This document shows positions 32,252-42,145 of a stretch of DNA of 64,000 nucleotides, in pieces. Source of the stretch: Penelope pileata (Eukaryota; Chordata; Aves; Galliformes; Cracidae). Positions within the stretch are counted from its first letter, which is position 1. Each line of letters opens with the position of its first letter. The DNA is taken from NCBI GenBank assembly GCA_013396635.1, contig WBMW01004027.1, positions 255,461 through 319,460 on the forward strand, given 5' to 3'. Position numbers and translations under genes: made by a program. The notes below the pieces were generated by a model. The model did not search any database, was not told where the DNA came from, and was given only the letters and a program-made list of their open reading frames with translations.

Positions 32252-35091
32252 NNNNNNNNNNNNNNNNNNNNNNNNNNNNNNNNNNNNNNNNNNNNNNNNN
32301 NNNNNNNNNNNNNNNNNNNNNNNNGAGCGCCCCCGAGAGGAAGCTCACCCTCAGCCACATCTACCAGTACGTGGCCGAGAACTTCCCCTTCTACAAGCGC
32401 AGCAAGGCGGGCTGGCAGAACAGCATCCGCCANAGCTGGTGGGATCGCCCCCGGCTCCGGGCTCGCCGTCGGCGGGCGGCGCGGAGCTGAGCTGGCTGAG
32501 CCTGGCCAGCCAGGAGGAGCTGCTGAAGCTGGTGCGGCCGCCCTACTCCTACTCGGCGCTCATCGCCATGGCCATCCAGAGCGCCCCCGAGAGGAAGCTC
32601 ACCCTCAGCCACATCTACCAGTACGTGGCCGAGAACTTCCCCTTCTACAAGCGCAGCAAGGCGGGCTGGCAGAACAGCATCCGCCACAATCTCAGCCTCA
32701 ACGACTGCTTCCGCAAGGTGCCCCGCGACGAGGACGACCCCGGTGAGGCCGCGGCGCTGGGAGCGGCGCTGGGGGGCGGGCGGCGGGTGCTGACCCCCAG
32801 GGACGGAGATGTGAGGGGACGGGAGCATGGGATGCTCGCAGCACTGTCCCCAGGGTCATGGCCATCCCTGTGAGAAGACCAGGCTCCCTCGTTCCCTCGT
32901 GGCCATCCATGTGATGGGACAGGGCTCCCACATCCCCTCATGGCCATCCCTACGAGGGGACATGGCTCCCTCTTCCCATCATGGCCATCCCTATGAGAGA
33001 ATTGGGCTCCCTCGTCCCCCCAGGGATGGTGCAGTGAGATGACCAGGCTCCCTTGCGTACCTTCTGGCCATTTTTGTAATGGGACAGGGCTCCTGTGTCA
33101 TGTCCCCTCAAGGCCATCTCTTTAAGGGGACAGGGCTCCTTTCTCTCCTCAAGGCCATGGCTATGAGAGAACCAAGCTCCCTCATTCTCTCATGGCCATC
33201 CCTGTGAGGGGGCTGGGCTCCTTTGTCCTCTCATGGCCATGCTGTGAAGGAATGTTGTCTCCTCAAGCCCAGTGCTGAGGAGCCCAGTCTCACATGTCCC
33301 CTGTGAGGGGACTGAGCTCCTTTCTCCCCCCAAGGCCATCCCTGTGAGAGGCCCAGGCTCCCTTGTCCACTCGTGGCCATCCCTGTGATGGCACCAGGCT
33401 CCTACGTCCCCACTGCTATGAGGAGACCAGGTGCCCTCAGCCCCTTCAAGCCTGGCCTATGAGGAGCTCTTCCACCACCTTGTTCCCCTCTGAGGAGATT
33501 GAGCTCCTATTGCCATCCTCAGATCCACCACCTTTTCCTGCGGGAGATGGTGCCAGGCCCCAGCCCTCGGTCCCCCTGTCCGGGCAGGCCGGGTGGGCTG
33601 AGGCCAGGAGCACTGGTTGTGCAAGGCCTGGATCCTTTGGCCATGATTCATGGCTCCCCTCCCTGCCCAGCACTCGCCAGCCCGGCCCCGGGGCACAGCC
33701 AGTGCCCAGGAGTGGGTGTAATGCGGGGGTGTGTTGGGATGGTGCTGGGCGGGATGGGGACATTCAGGGCTGGGGCCTCTGGGGGGACACTGTGGGGTCA
33801 CAGCCCCCATCAACCGTGTGGGGATGGCTAATGGCACCTCAGCCCCCTGAAACAATGTCATGGGCATGGGGCAGCTTGTCTGCAGCCCCGTGGCTCAGTG
33901 CCTGCATACCTGCACAGGTTCATCTTGAATCATAGAATCAGTGAGGTTGGCAAAGATATCTAGGATGATCTAGTCCAACCGTCAGCCCATCCCCACCATG
34001 CCCACTGACCACGTCCCTCAGTGCCACATCTCCACGGTTCCTGAACACCTCCAGGGATGGTGACTCCACCACCTCCCTGCGCAGCCTGTTCCAGTGCCTG
34101 ACCACTCCTTCAGAGAAGAAATTTTTCTTAATATCCAACCTGAACCTCCCCTGGCACAACTTGAGCCATGGCAGGGTATCCACCGTGTCAGACCATGGTC
34201 AAGACGTGAGTGTCCCTGCTTGCCGTGAGGCAGCCAGAGCAAGAGGAGCCCCCTTTGTATCCCTTCAGGCAGGTCTGAGGCTCTGTGGTGGGGAGTCTCC
34301 TCTATGCAGCCTTGAGGTTCACTTGGGCATTGGAGGGGAGGAGGTGATGAAGTTTTGGGGGCAGGTTTGGGTTCTTACACTGGATGACAGGCAGAGGAGT
34401 GGGTGCCGTGCTGATGGGGCAAAGCATGGGTATTGGTTATCTGCCTGCAGTAGTGCTCACTGTCACAGAAGCTGACTTTCTCTCTTGCTTCTCCTGTTTT
34501 CCACCAGGGAAGGGAAACTATTGGACCTTAGATCCCAACTGTGAGAAGATGTTTGACAACGGGAACTTCCGGCGCAAGCGCAAGCGGCGCTCGGAGCCCA
34601 ACACCCCCGCGGCCGCGGCCTCCTCTCTCGGGGGCCTGAAGGCCGAAGAAGAGCGACCCATCCCAGCCACAGGCAAGGCATGTGGAAACAGCCCAGCCCC
34701 AGAGCTGGACCCGTCGCCTTCTGCCAGGGACCATCCGAAAAGCTCCTCTCCCTCCGGTATCATTTCATCCACCCCTAGCTGCCTCAGCACCTTCTTCAGC
34801 GGCATGAGCTCCCTGAGCGGTGGGGGCAGCCGGCTGACGGGGGGTCTCGGCAGCGACCTGCATCACAGGAACTTCTCTGCTGGACAGCTGGGCAGTGGCA
34901 CTTTCACCCCTTCCAGCAGCTCTTCTCAGGAGGTGCCTTCGCCGGAACAGCTGCAGCGAGTTGCAGGACCTTCCCCTGCCTACTACAGCTCCTTCCATCC
35001 CAGCAGCAGCAGCCAGGGAGCCCAGTACAACCACTACTACAACTTCACAGTCAACAGCCTCATCTACACCCGGGATGGAACGGAGGTGTAG
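31996..35091 (+). CDS. FOXI3: FOXI3 forkhead transcription factor (exon 1 misassembled, start missing)
   Basis: A two-exon forkhead gene: exon 1 pieces 31996-32251 and 32434-32742, donor G|GTGAGG, intron 32743-34507, acceptor 'ttttccaccag', exon 2 34508-35091 ending in TAG. The forkhead domain is split by the intron. It runs from 'VRPPYSYSALIAMAIQ' through 'LSHIYQYVAENFPFYKRSK', 'GWQNSIRHNLSLNDCF' and 'KVPRDEDDPGKGNYWTLDP' to the basic 'FRRKRKRR', which serves as nuclear signal and DNA-binding wing. The C-terminus 'NFTVNSLIYTRDGTEV' is the conserved FOXI end. FOXI proteins bind DNA as monomers and act as pioneer-like factors in ectoderm; FOXI3 is needed for placode, ear and pharyngeal arch formation. 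FOXI3 is preferred over FOXI1/FOXI2 because of the divergent TEX37-like neighbour. The family is certain, the paralogue likely. Confidence 0.8.
32252..32324. other. Assembly gap of 73 undetermined bases
   Basis: A run of N inside the GC-rich first exon of FOXI3. The real distance is unknown. Confidence 0.99.
32325..32432 (+). other. Out-of-place duplicate of part of the forkhead domain (assembly artefact)
   Basis: These 108 bp, beginning 'gagcgcccccgagaggaag' and ending 'cagcatccgcca', are repeated exactly at 32579-32686, where they sit in the correct reading context. This copy is bounded by the gap and by a single N at 32433 and is followed by sequence that belongs before the forkhead domain. 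It is best explained as a redundant contig end placed in the wrong order, not as a second domain. Confidence 0.88.
32434..32742 (+). CDS. FOXI3: FOXI3 exon 1, 3' part with most of the forkhead domain
   Basis: The reading frame is open from 32436: a Pro/Ser/Gly linker, then 'ELSWLSLASQEELLKLV', 'RPPYSYSALIAMAIQ' (helix 1 region), 'ERKLTLSHIYQYV', 'NSIRHNLSLNDCF' (recognition helix 3) and 'KVPRDEDDPG'. It ends in phase 1 at the donor CCCG|GTGAGG (32742/32743). The intron position inside the forkhead domain is characteristic of FOXI genes. Confidence 0.95.
32856..33512 (+). repeat. Minisatellite in the FOXI3 intron, unit about 45-50 bp
   Basis: Roughly a dozen degenerate units built on 'catggccatccctgtgag', a variable 'gggacagggctcc' and 'ctcgtcccctcatggcc'. 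Unit length and sequence drift along the array, with the last units near 33420-33512 being the most diverged. Confidence 0.88.
33929..34170 (-). mobile_element. CR1-F-like LINE fragment in the FOXI3 intron
   Basis: Inverted CR1 end 'aatcatagaatcagtgaggt', followed by 'atctagtccaaccgtcagcc', 'acctccagggatggtgactc' and 'aatttttcttaatatccaac'. It is antisense to FOXI3. Confidence 0.93.
34508..35091 (+). CDS. FOXI3: FOXI3 exon 2: end of forkhead domain and C-terminal region
   Basis: The first two bases complete a glycine codon from exon 1, giving 'GKGNYWTLDPNCEKMFDNG' and 'NFRRKRKRRSEPN'. The remaining residues are rich in Ser, Pro and Ala with segments such as 'SCLSTFFSGMSSLSGG' and 'HHRNFSAGQLGSGTF', typical of the FOXI transactivation region, and end 'VNSLIYTRDGTEV' then TAG. 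There are 193 complete codons before the stop, with no frameshift. Confidence 0.97.
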
Positions 35092-35776
35092 GGTGCTGGG
35101 GCAGTCGGACGGAGAGTGCTGCGAAGGGAACGGGAGCTGCGGGTGCGTTTGGCAGCACGGAGGACCGTAGGCTTTTGCAAACAGCATTTCAATGTGGACG
35201 CTTCCCAGGAGTTCTTCTGGGAAGATGCATCTTCTCACCCTTCAAAGTAAAAACGCCCCACAAACACCAGCAGAAGGCAGATGCAGAGTCCTTTCCCCGT
35301 CCTGGAAAATGTTAGGTGCTTTAGATGGCTTGCCATCTGAATTCTGCAGATGAAAGTGTACTGAATTAACATTTTCAGAGGTTTTTAATCCTGAATGTAG
35401 AATAAGAAGTCGAAAAACTCTAACCATAAAATGTTTTCAGCAAGGACCGAGTGTCGACATTCATTCAGTGAGTCTTAGAAGAGGACAGGAAAAAAAATGA
35501 AGAGATTTCTTATGAAGTGCCTTGTACAATGTATTAAAAATTCTTCTGCCAGCCATTGCCTCTGTAAGCCCTTTCTGCCCTGGCCCTGCAATATGCAATG
35601 CACGGGGGGATACTTTGGGAAAACACTCACCCAAATCCTTATCAAAACCCTCAATTGGTTTGCTCTGGTCTTCCTGTGTATGGCATATTGTACAGCTAGG
35701 GCCATGTTTTGTAAAACAATCTTTTCCCCCGAGCTTAGTACCAAAGATAACTCTAGCCTTGCAGCTTTAGCACGAG

Positions 35777-35782
35777 AATAAA
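35777..35782 (+). terminator. Poly(A) signal AATAAA (proximal)
   Basis: 'gagaataaacac', about 690 bp after the FOXI3 stop codon. Possible alternative cleavage site. Confidence 0.5.
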
Positions 35783-35996
35783 CACTGGGGTATTTTTATA
35801 CATATTTGTATGTAATGTAACTCCTCTGTACATATGTTTCTATGTGGTTTTATATTTGTAAATTATGCTCTGGAGCTGTACTTATTTATAACATTTGAAA
35901 CTTTGTTAAAGTTTATTTTACTCCGTTTCCCCTTCTTTTTCGTTGTTTTATTTGTTTTGATTTTTTGTCAGTTTTGTTGGCGTTTGTTAGTGTATT

Positions 35997-36002
35997 AATA
36001 AA
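35997..36002 (+). terminator. Poly(A) signal AATAAA (main candidate)
   Basis: 'tgtattaataaaacttttc' follows a T/G-rich tract. A second AATAAA lies 32 bp further on, at 36029-36034 ('gggaataaaatg'). The pair marks the likely end of the FOXI3 transcript. Confidence 0.65.
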
Positions 36003-36263
36003 ACTTTTCAGGCTGAACAGCTGTTGGGAATAAAATGTTAACAACGGTTAGATTTCTGCCTGGTTGTTCCTCAGTACGAGGCATTCTGAAATCGTGGGAG
36101 ACAGGTTGTGCTTTCACATGGTTTGGGATAAAAGGTGCAAAGATTTACCAACAATTTCAGCTGTGCAGAAAGATACAAACAACTGCTCCCAGCCTGAAGG
36201 AGATGCATATGAGCTGGTTTGCTGCCTTTTGTAGTCTCACAGGGCAGAGTGGGCACGTGGGGC

Positions 36264-36286
36264 TTTTTTGTTTGTTTGTTTGTTTG
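36264..36286 (+). repeat. (TTTG)n microsatellite
   Basis: A T-run followed by five TTTG-type units. Confidence 0.95.
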
Positions 36287-36559
36287 CCGATGATCTGCAT
36301 TACAACTGTCTCTTTTCAGCCTGGTTTAGTCAAAATAATAAAAGCTTCCAAAAATTAAAGAAACGGGGCTGGTTCCAGCTCAGGGCTGGCTAGCAGGAGG
36401 CACGCAGTCTGAGCTTGGCTGTGTTGACTCGATCCATTTTGCAAATCAGTTTTTCAGATGGGATTGCACTTGCCTAAATGACAGGTTAGCTGAGAAGTCG
36501 GACCGGTCACCTAGCGGGCCAGGCTGAGCCGGCTGCTGTAAGCAGACACTCCTGAAAAT

Positions 36560-36790
36560 CCTTCCTGATTCATGCTGCTGGGAAAGGAGAACCCATCCCA
36601 CAGCATCCATTATGCAAAGCCATTAATTCCCAATTCCTGCTGTTTGCATACTCCTTTTTCTGGGTTCCGTGTGCGGCCACGGAGCAAAAATATAAATTTC
36701 TTCTGGAGGAATGTAGCATCAATGCTGAAGTTAAGCATGAAATTGCAGCTATTAAATGTATATGCATCTGGCATGATGTAAGGCCATCCC
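36560..36790. promoter_or_regulatory. Candidate enhancer with octamer-like sites
   Basis: Within about 200 bp there are 'cattatgcaaagcc' and the inverted 'gctgtttgcatactcc', both holding an ATGCAAA-type core (POU factor half of an octamer), followed by 'gtatatgcatctggcatg'. 'cattaattcccaattcc' adds homeodomain cores. It lies 1.5 kb beyond the FOXI3 stop codon and is free of known repeats. Conservation could not be tested. Confidence 0.3.
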
Positions 36791-36853
36791 TGCAGGCTAT
36801 TCAGAAAATAAACCTTTTGGCAGCGTGGTGCAGTGCCTCTTCACTGGCTTCCT

Positions 36854-36929
36854 GCTCTGCATGTGCAGCAGTGATGCAAGACAAACCACTGGCTCTGCAT
36901 GTGCAGCAGTGATGCAAGACAAACCACTG
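36854..36929 (+). repeat. Perfect tandem duplication, 2 x 38 bp
   Basis: The unit begins 'gctctgcatgtgcagcagtg' and ends 'gacaaaccactg'. Both copies are identical. Confidence 0.97.
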
Positions 36930-38374
36930 GCCTGATCCAAAATATATAATGAAGCCGTGACGAAATGTCAGATGACATCCATGTGCTTGGGATCGGGACC
37001 AAGTACTTTCCCCAGCACCCGCCGGTTTGTGCAAGAGCTGAGACCAGTGGGCGGGTGGCAGCTCCTGTCTCATCCCCCTCTCGCTCTCCCCTTCCCAGCA
37101 GAGATACGATCTTCCTGGCTTTAGGGGTAATTCCTCCATGTCTTGATTTTTAATTGCATTTCAGGTGATGTGGCGGTAGTGATAATGGGAGAGAGGACGG
37201 ATTGCCACTAGCAAAATGCCAAGGTGGTCAGTCGCGTCCCGCCCGGGTTCAATCACAGCAGGTGTGGAAGGGCTCTGTTCGGATTTGGGGCTGCTGAGTT
37301 TGATCTAAAAGCGATGGAGGGACTCCCAACACTTTCACAGGCTTAGAGCCAGTCCTTAAGTGAAGCCAGGAATTGCTTACTCGTGTACCCATGTGACAGT
37401 GTCACCCCTTCTCAGCTCCCACTGTCCTGTTGTCAGACCTTAGCAAGCAATGGGCCACTCTGCGATGTTTCCATGTATCCAGCTCATCTTCCACCCAGAT
37501 TCATTTCAGGATTTACCTTCTGCCACTTCCATCGCTATTTCTGCAGATAGTACCAATAAACATTTATTCTTGAGGATCCCGTATCAGTGGTAAATTTGCA
37601 TTGCTAGACTCTGACAGTCTGTCGTCAGCAAATATTCTGTAGCTGATGCTGTCACCTGGCTGGTGGCATAGACAGAACGTGGCAGAGCAGGGCAAGGGAA
37701 GGGTTCACCCTCTGCAGCGCTCCAGCCCCACTCCAGAGGGCTGGTGATGCACTGTAGGGTGATTTTGGCAGACTCCCAGTGCACTTTTCCTGCCCTGAGC
37801 ACAAATCCTGCTCCCTCCAGGGAAAGTGACCTTGCAGCAGGGACCAGGGCTCCTGTGGCCATGAAGGCCAGGGTACTCATGATAAAGGAACCTGCCCAGG
37901 GGATGCTTGGGAGTAGCATTCAGCAAATAGACACCTACCACGAAGAGAGGAGCCGAGAGAATGAGCTAATGGCAGCCTTTTTAGGTTTCCTTTTGTCATT
38001 AAAAGAGGCTCTTCTTTTAATGACCAGCGCCCAAATCTTGGGAGAGAGAGGACAAGAGGATTCAGTTTAATGAAAGACACTTAAAAGCAACAGGACTATT
38101 GTCATGGGCTTTGGGGATTTAGCTGATTCCTCTACTGAAGGAGGGGGAGACAAAGGCAATTAGCCCGCTGGTCCCACCCTGAGAGCCCCCACTCCCCTCC
38201 GAATGCCAAGGCCGTGCATGGGGTGGGCAGCTCTCCATGACAATGAGCCTCCTCCCAGCTTGGGCCAGGCCCGGCCCAGCAGCTGAGCGCAGAGCCTGCT
38301 CCCAGGGAGGTCAGGGGAGAAATATCTGTCCCTGGGAGAGAGGCTTGGCCTCCAGGCCTCCAACGTCATCACAG

Positions 38375-38640
38375 CACAGCTGAGGTTGGCAGGGACATCT
38401 GAGTGTCTCTGGCCCAGCCCTGCCCCAGCAGGGACACCCCGAGCAGGGTGCCTAGGCCCATGTCCAGGTGGATTTTGGACATCTGCAAGGAGGAGACCCC
38501 ACACTTCTCTGGTTCCTGTGCCAGCACTCTGGCACCCGCCCAGCACAGCAGTGCTGCCCGATGGGCAGGGAGAGCTCCTGGGCTCCAGACTGTGCCAGAA
38601 AGATGCCACCTCAACTGGGCAGGCACGGCCATGCTTGAAG
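38375..38640 (-). mobile_element. Diverged CR1 LINE fragment, minus orientation
   Basis: 'cagctgaggttggcagggac', 'aggcccatgtccaggtggat' and 'gacatctgcaaggaggagac' follow the inverted order of an older CR1 tail. The minus-strand open frame of 201 codons at 38160-38765 runs across it and is not a gene. Confidence 0.75.
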
Positions 38641-40164
38641 TGAAACCATGGTGGTGCTGGCTGCAGGCACAGCAGCCCGGTACCTCTGTCCTGCGCTGCC
38701 TGTGCCCCCAACACCTCCAGCCAAGGACTGTGGCTCTTCCAGCTACTCACTGCACACACAACCACTAAAATAGGCAGTCCTCACTTGAAAAGAAGACATT
38801 TCAAGAGCTGCATTGGATCAGTAACACAGATGCTTGCCGGCTCCTACGTGTGGCACTTCTCCAGCACGGGGTCGTTTAACTTTGCTCAGCGCTGGCCCTA
38901 TTGATGTGCCAGCAAAGGTTCAGGCAGGCACCACTGCAGGTCTGCACTTGAGCTGCTCCACATTACAAAGGCTTTGCCAGTACAGCTGGATCAGCCCAGA
39001 CCCCTAGAGGAGACCCAGCTCCTATCAACAAAGGAAACTCTTGTGCCAGCAAAGCTAAACCCCCCACTCCCAGCAAAACCCAGAATATTGCGGGGTAGTG
39101 GGAGGGGATTCAAGAGGCAGAACACAGTCATCCGCACTGGGTTTCATCACTCGCCAACTCTTTTGGAAAGGGCTTCAGTTACTGCTACTGGCCATGGACC
39201 ACGGTTTGCATCTCCTCTGAAGGAGGAGGCTTTTGATTTGTGCTTTCGCTCACTGGGTCCATGAAAGTTTTCCACTACACGTTGTGCCCATACAGAAGGT
39301 TTTGTCACCTTTGTTACATCAGTGAGGATGACATCTCCCTGCAATCATTAGGAACAGTTCAAAAGATGTAGTAGCATTCAAGGAAATCCTTGTGGATATC
39401 CTTCCCTGGTTCTATTTCTAGCAATGGAAAATCTTCATCAAACTTCTCCAGCTAGTGCCCCACCAGCCCTGCAGATTTCACCTGAGTTTGAACGTGGTGC
39501 ACCTAAATCCTCTCCTGCTCACTGGTGGGAGGTAGCCCCGTCAGACTCATTCTGATAGCACATGAAAGAAGAGGGACAAAGCTTCATTTTGTGGCTTGAC
39601 CCAAGAGAGGCAAGATGAGAATCAGGCCTGGCTGACAGAAGCAAGGGTGGGTGATGCCTCAGCTAGAAACAGCTGTGCCAGCTGGAGACTGCAGTTGTCG
39701 GGAAAATGTTGACTAAAGAGAGACTCCTTTCACTGTCCTCTTAGAAAATCCTTCCAAAACAGATCTTTTTCCCGATTATTTTTTCTCTGATTGTTAAAGA
39801 AGAAAAAAATGGATGTACCTTTTCTTTTTTCTTCTTTTTGGCAGAAATTTCCATCGTGCTGAACTCCCACTCCCCAAACGTTTCCCATTAAAAAGGAGGC
39901 TGATGGAATGTTTTTGACCAAATTACCGAGCGCAATATTCACCTAGGTAAGGTGACGAGAATCGGCCCCTCAAGGAATAACTGAAGTGTAATGTAAAACA
40001 TCAAAGGTGTTTTTTTTTTGTTTTTTTTTTACCTTATACCTGAGCTATCTCTGAATCATATCAAATAATCTTCTCATTTCATAACACCATACAATGCAGG
40101 CTAAAAGTGTATGTGATCTGCTTTGTGTACTGCTGAATGGATGATTAAACTGTCTCACCCGAGG

Positions 40165-40260
40165 GATATTCATCCGGGGCCTGCCCCAAACACAGTGAAG
40201 TCAGGGGGAAGACTCCCACTGACTTCAGAGGGCTTTGGAGCAGACCCATAATCAGCCTGG
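40165..40260. repeat. Probable ancient amniote interspersed repeat fragment
   Basis: 'cagtgaagtcagggggaaga' followed by the near-mirror 'ctcccactgacttcagaggg' and 'ctttggagcagaccc' recalls the old 'gaagtcaatgggag...cattgacttcaatggg' repeat common in reptiles and birds. The exact family is not known to me. Confidence 0.4.
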
Positions 40261-41334
40261 CTCTAATATACTTCAGATGGTGTCTACGAGATTGCCCCAG
40301 GACACGTAAAAGGAGCTAAAGATTACACATTTGAAAATTAAATATCGTGGGCTTGATCCTGGCAATTGCCTGCCATAGGGGAGCAGAAGCCATCTCCCCT
40401 GTCCTCCTGGGCTCTTAGGATCATTTTCCCTTCTCTGCGCTGCATTGTGTCTGAAGTTTATTGACAAAGCAAAGCTCTCGCCATGCGGCCAGTCCGTGCT
40501 TACAATAAACAGAGACAAATCAGGTCAGGATCCATGGCTAAGCTGCCCTGGGACCCTTCAGGTGGTGCTGATTTTATATCTAATTAAGTTGCGGGGCTGA
40601 ACTGTGCCATTTTCCTCCCAGGCCAGTTCTAAGGGTGGCAGAACTCTTACCTCATCTCTGGTTGTGAGCACAACCAGTGATCCGAAAGCACAGGGTTGGT
40701 GCTCAGCTCTGAGTAAGTGGAAGGGATCGAAGCTAATATGTAGCAGAAACAAACCTGGCCCTCCTTAAGCAATGTGAATGATACACAAATGGAGCAAAAT
40801 TACGTTGAAGGGGACAAATGACATCATTTACATCCATGTAAGGGGTCCCCTGTTCTGGGAAGTGGACATTTGGGAACCAAGCAGGCTTCAAATCAGGTTG
40901 AAACCTACCTACAGGTTCAAGTCAGACCAGAGGAGGTGGAGGTGCCTTCTGGTGGTGGGGATGAGCTGGGAACTCCTTGCTTCAGGAGGATGGAAGCAGG
41001 ATAGGTTTTCAGAAAGGGAACCCAGCAGAGGTTGGGGAGAAAGTGCCTCAGCTACAAAGTACTGGAATTTGGGAACGTATTTTGGATAGGTACTGCTGTA
41101 TGGCACAGTTTTCCCTACGCAACCACCTTTTGGCACTGTTTGAGACAGGACCAGGACATCTGACAGACTGATCCAACAGAGCTGTTTTACATTCCTGTAT
41201 TTGTAACAGCGCAGCTGAAAGCATCATTTCAAGTCTCCATTGAATACATGCCAATGCAGAGCGCTGGCCAGTCCTGTCAATCTGGATGAGCCCTGAAGAT
41301 ACTCAGTTTGCTGTAGCAGTTCTCATCGTCGAAA

Positions 41335-41351
41335 AACAACAACAACAACAA
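41335..41351 (+). repeat. (AAC)n microsatellite
   Basis: Five to six copies of the triplet. Confidence 0.9.
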
Positions 41352-42077
41352 GCTAAATTAGTACAGACGAGGTGCTTTCCTCAGGTGTCTGTTCCTCTCC
41401 ATCCCCCAGGGAATGTGTTTATTATATTTGAACAAGGAGTTGTATTTGCGAGGAATACGTGAGCAGTGGTAAGCCCAGAGCAATGTTCATGTCACAGATG
41501 TCACAGGTCACTTATCATAACTCTGAATGATGTTTCTTTCCAGAGAGCAGTTGCTTGTCAGAGTGTGAAACCACATTCCCTCCCTGGAAAAGTGACAATG
41601 CAAAGAAACAAGTAAGACCAAGGAGGTGCTACTGGCACAGGGGGTTGAGGAGCATCATGGAGAAGTGATTTGCTGAAGATGCCATTACAGAGATAGGTAT
41701 CAAACCCTCATTTCCCAATGCCTCCATCACAAAACTGTCCTCCCCTGATGGGGCAGCCTGAAAGTCTCTGGCACAGCTCCAAAGCCAACCTTGGTGCTGT
41801 TAGTGGAAAGCACGATGGATCACAACATTTCTTGCCTAAATCTTCACACAGGGCATCCAGTGGCAGTTAATCTTCTCTCCAAACCTCACAAGTCAACTCA
41901 ACAGGAACGGGTTCTCTCCCAAGGGATTTCCATAGTGTGTAAGCCCTGTTTTTAACCAGAGGACACTTGGAGATGTGCTGAACCTGCCAGAAATAACAGC
42001 AGTAGCGCATCGCTGGAGTGACCAGAAACACATGATTTATTCTGAGCACCCTGATCTAGCAATAGATGTTCCTGTTC

Positions 42078-42145
42078 ATTGCAGGGGAGTTAGACCAGAT
42101 GGCCTTTAAGGGTCCCTTCCAACTCAAATGATTCTCTGATTCTAT
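42078..42145 (+). mobile_element. Short CR1 3' end
   Basis: 'agaccagatggcctttaagg', 'gtcccttccaactcaaatga' and 'ttctctgattcta' form the last roughly 65 bp of a CR1 element. Confidence 0.85.

Larger units (their letters stand above)
31996..32800. promoter_or_regulatory. CpG-rich island over FOXI3 exon 1
   Basis: Very high GC with dense CpG dinucleotides from 31996 through the donor and about 50 bp into the intron, in contrast to the flanks. It resembles a CpG island at a developmental gene promoter or first exon. The gap hides part of it. Confidence 0.7.
32743..34507 (+). other. FOXI3 intron 1
   Basis: About 1.77 kb between GTGAGG and 'ttttccaccag'. It contains a minisatellite in its first half and a CR1 fragment in its second half, both listed separately. 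The open frames inside it arise from the minisatellite. Confidence 0.92.
35092..36034 (+). other. FOXI3 3' untranslated region
   Basis: AU-rich sequence after the TAG, with three AATAAA signals (35777, 35997, 36029). The stretch 35790-35920 holds a Pumilio-type 'tgtacata' at 35827 plus ATTTA-containing runs. The dense T/A tract at 35880-36000 just before the second signal is typical of a cleavage region. Confidence 0.75.
36035..38374. other. Non-coding 3' flank of FOXI3
   Basis: No exon was found. It contains a short (TTTG)n repeat, a candidate enhancer and a 38-bp tandem duplication, listed separately. Confidence 0.5.
38641..42077. other. Non-coding stretch
   Basis: No exon is supported. 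It contains T-runs at 40010-40031, an old amniote repeat near 40165 and an (AAC)n microsatellite at 41335. The rest is unassigned unique sequence. Confidence 0.45.

Noticed and set aside
32325..32742. A protein with two forkhead domains
   Set aside because: The first copy is an exact partial duplicate flanked by a gap and a single N; an assembly fault explains it better.
33363..33935. Plus-strand open frame of 190 codons
   Set aside because: It lies in the FOXI3 intron, starts inside the minisatellite and shows low-complexity Pro/Ser-rich sequence.
38160..38765. Minus-strand open frame of 201 codons
   Set aside because: It overlaps an inverted CR1 fragment (38375-38640), is GC-rich by composition and has no known motif.
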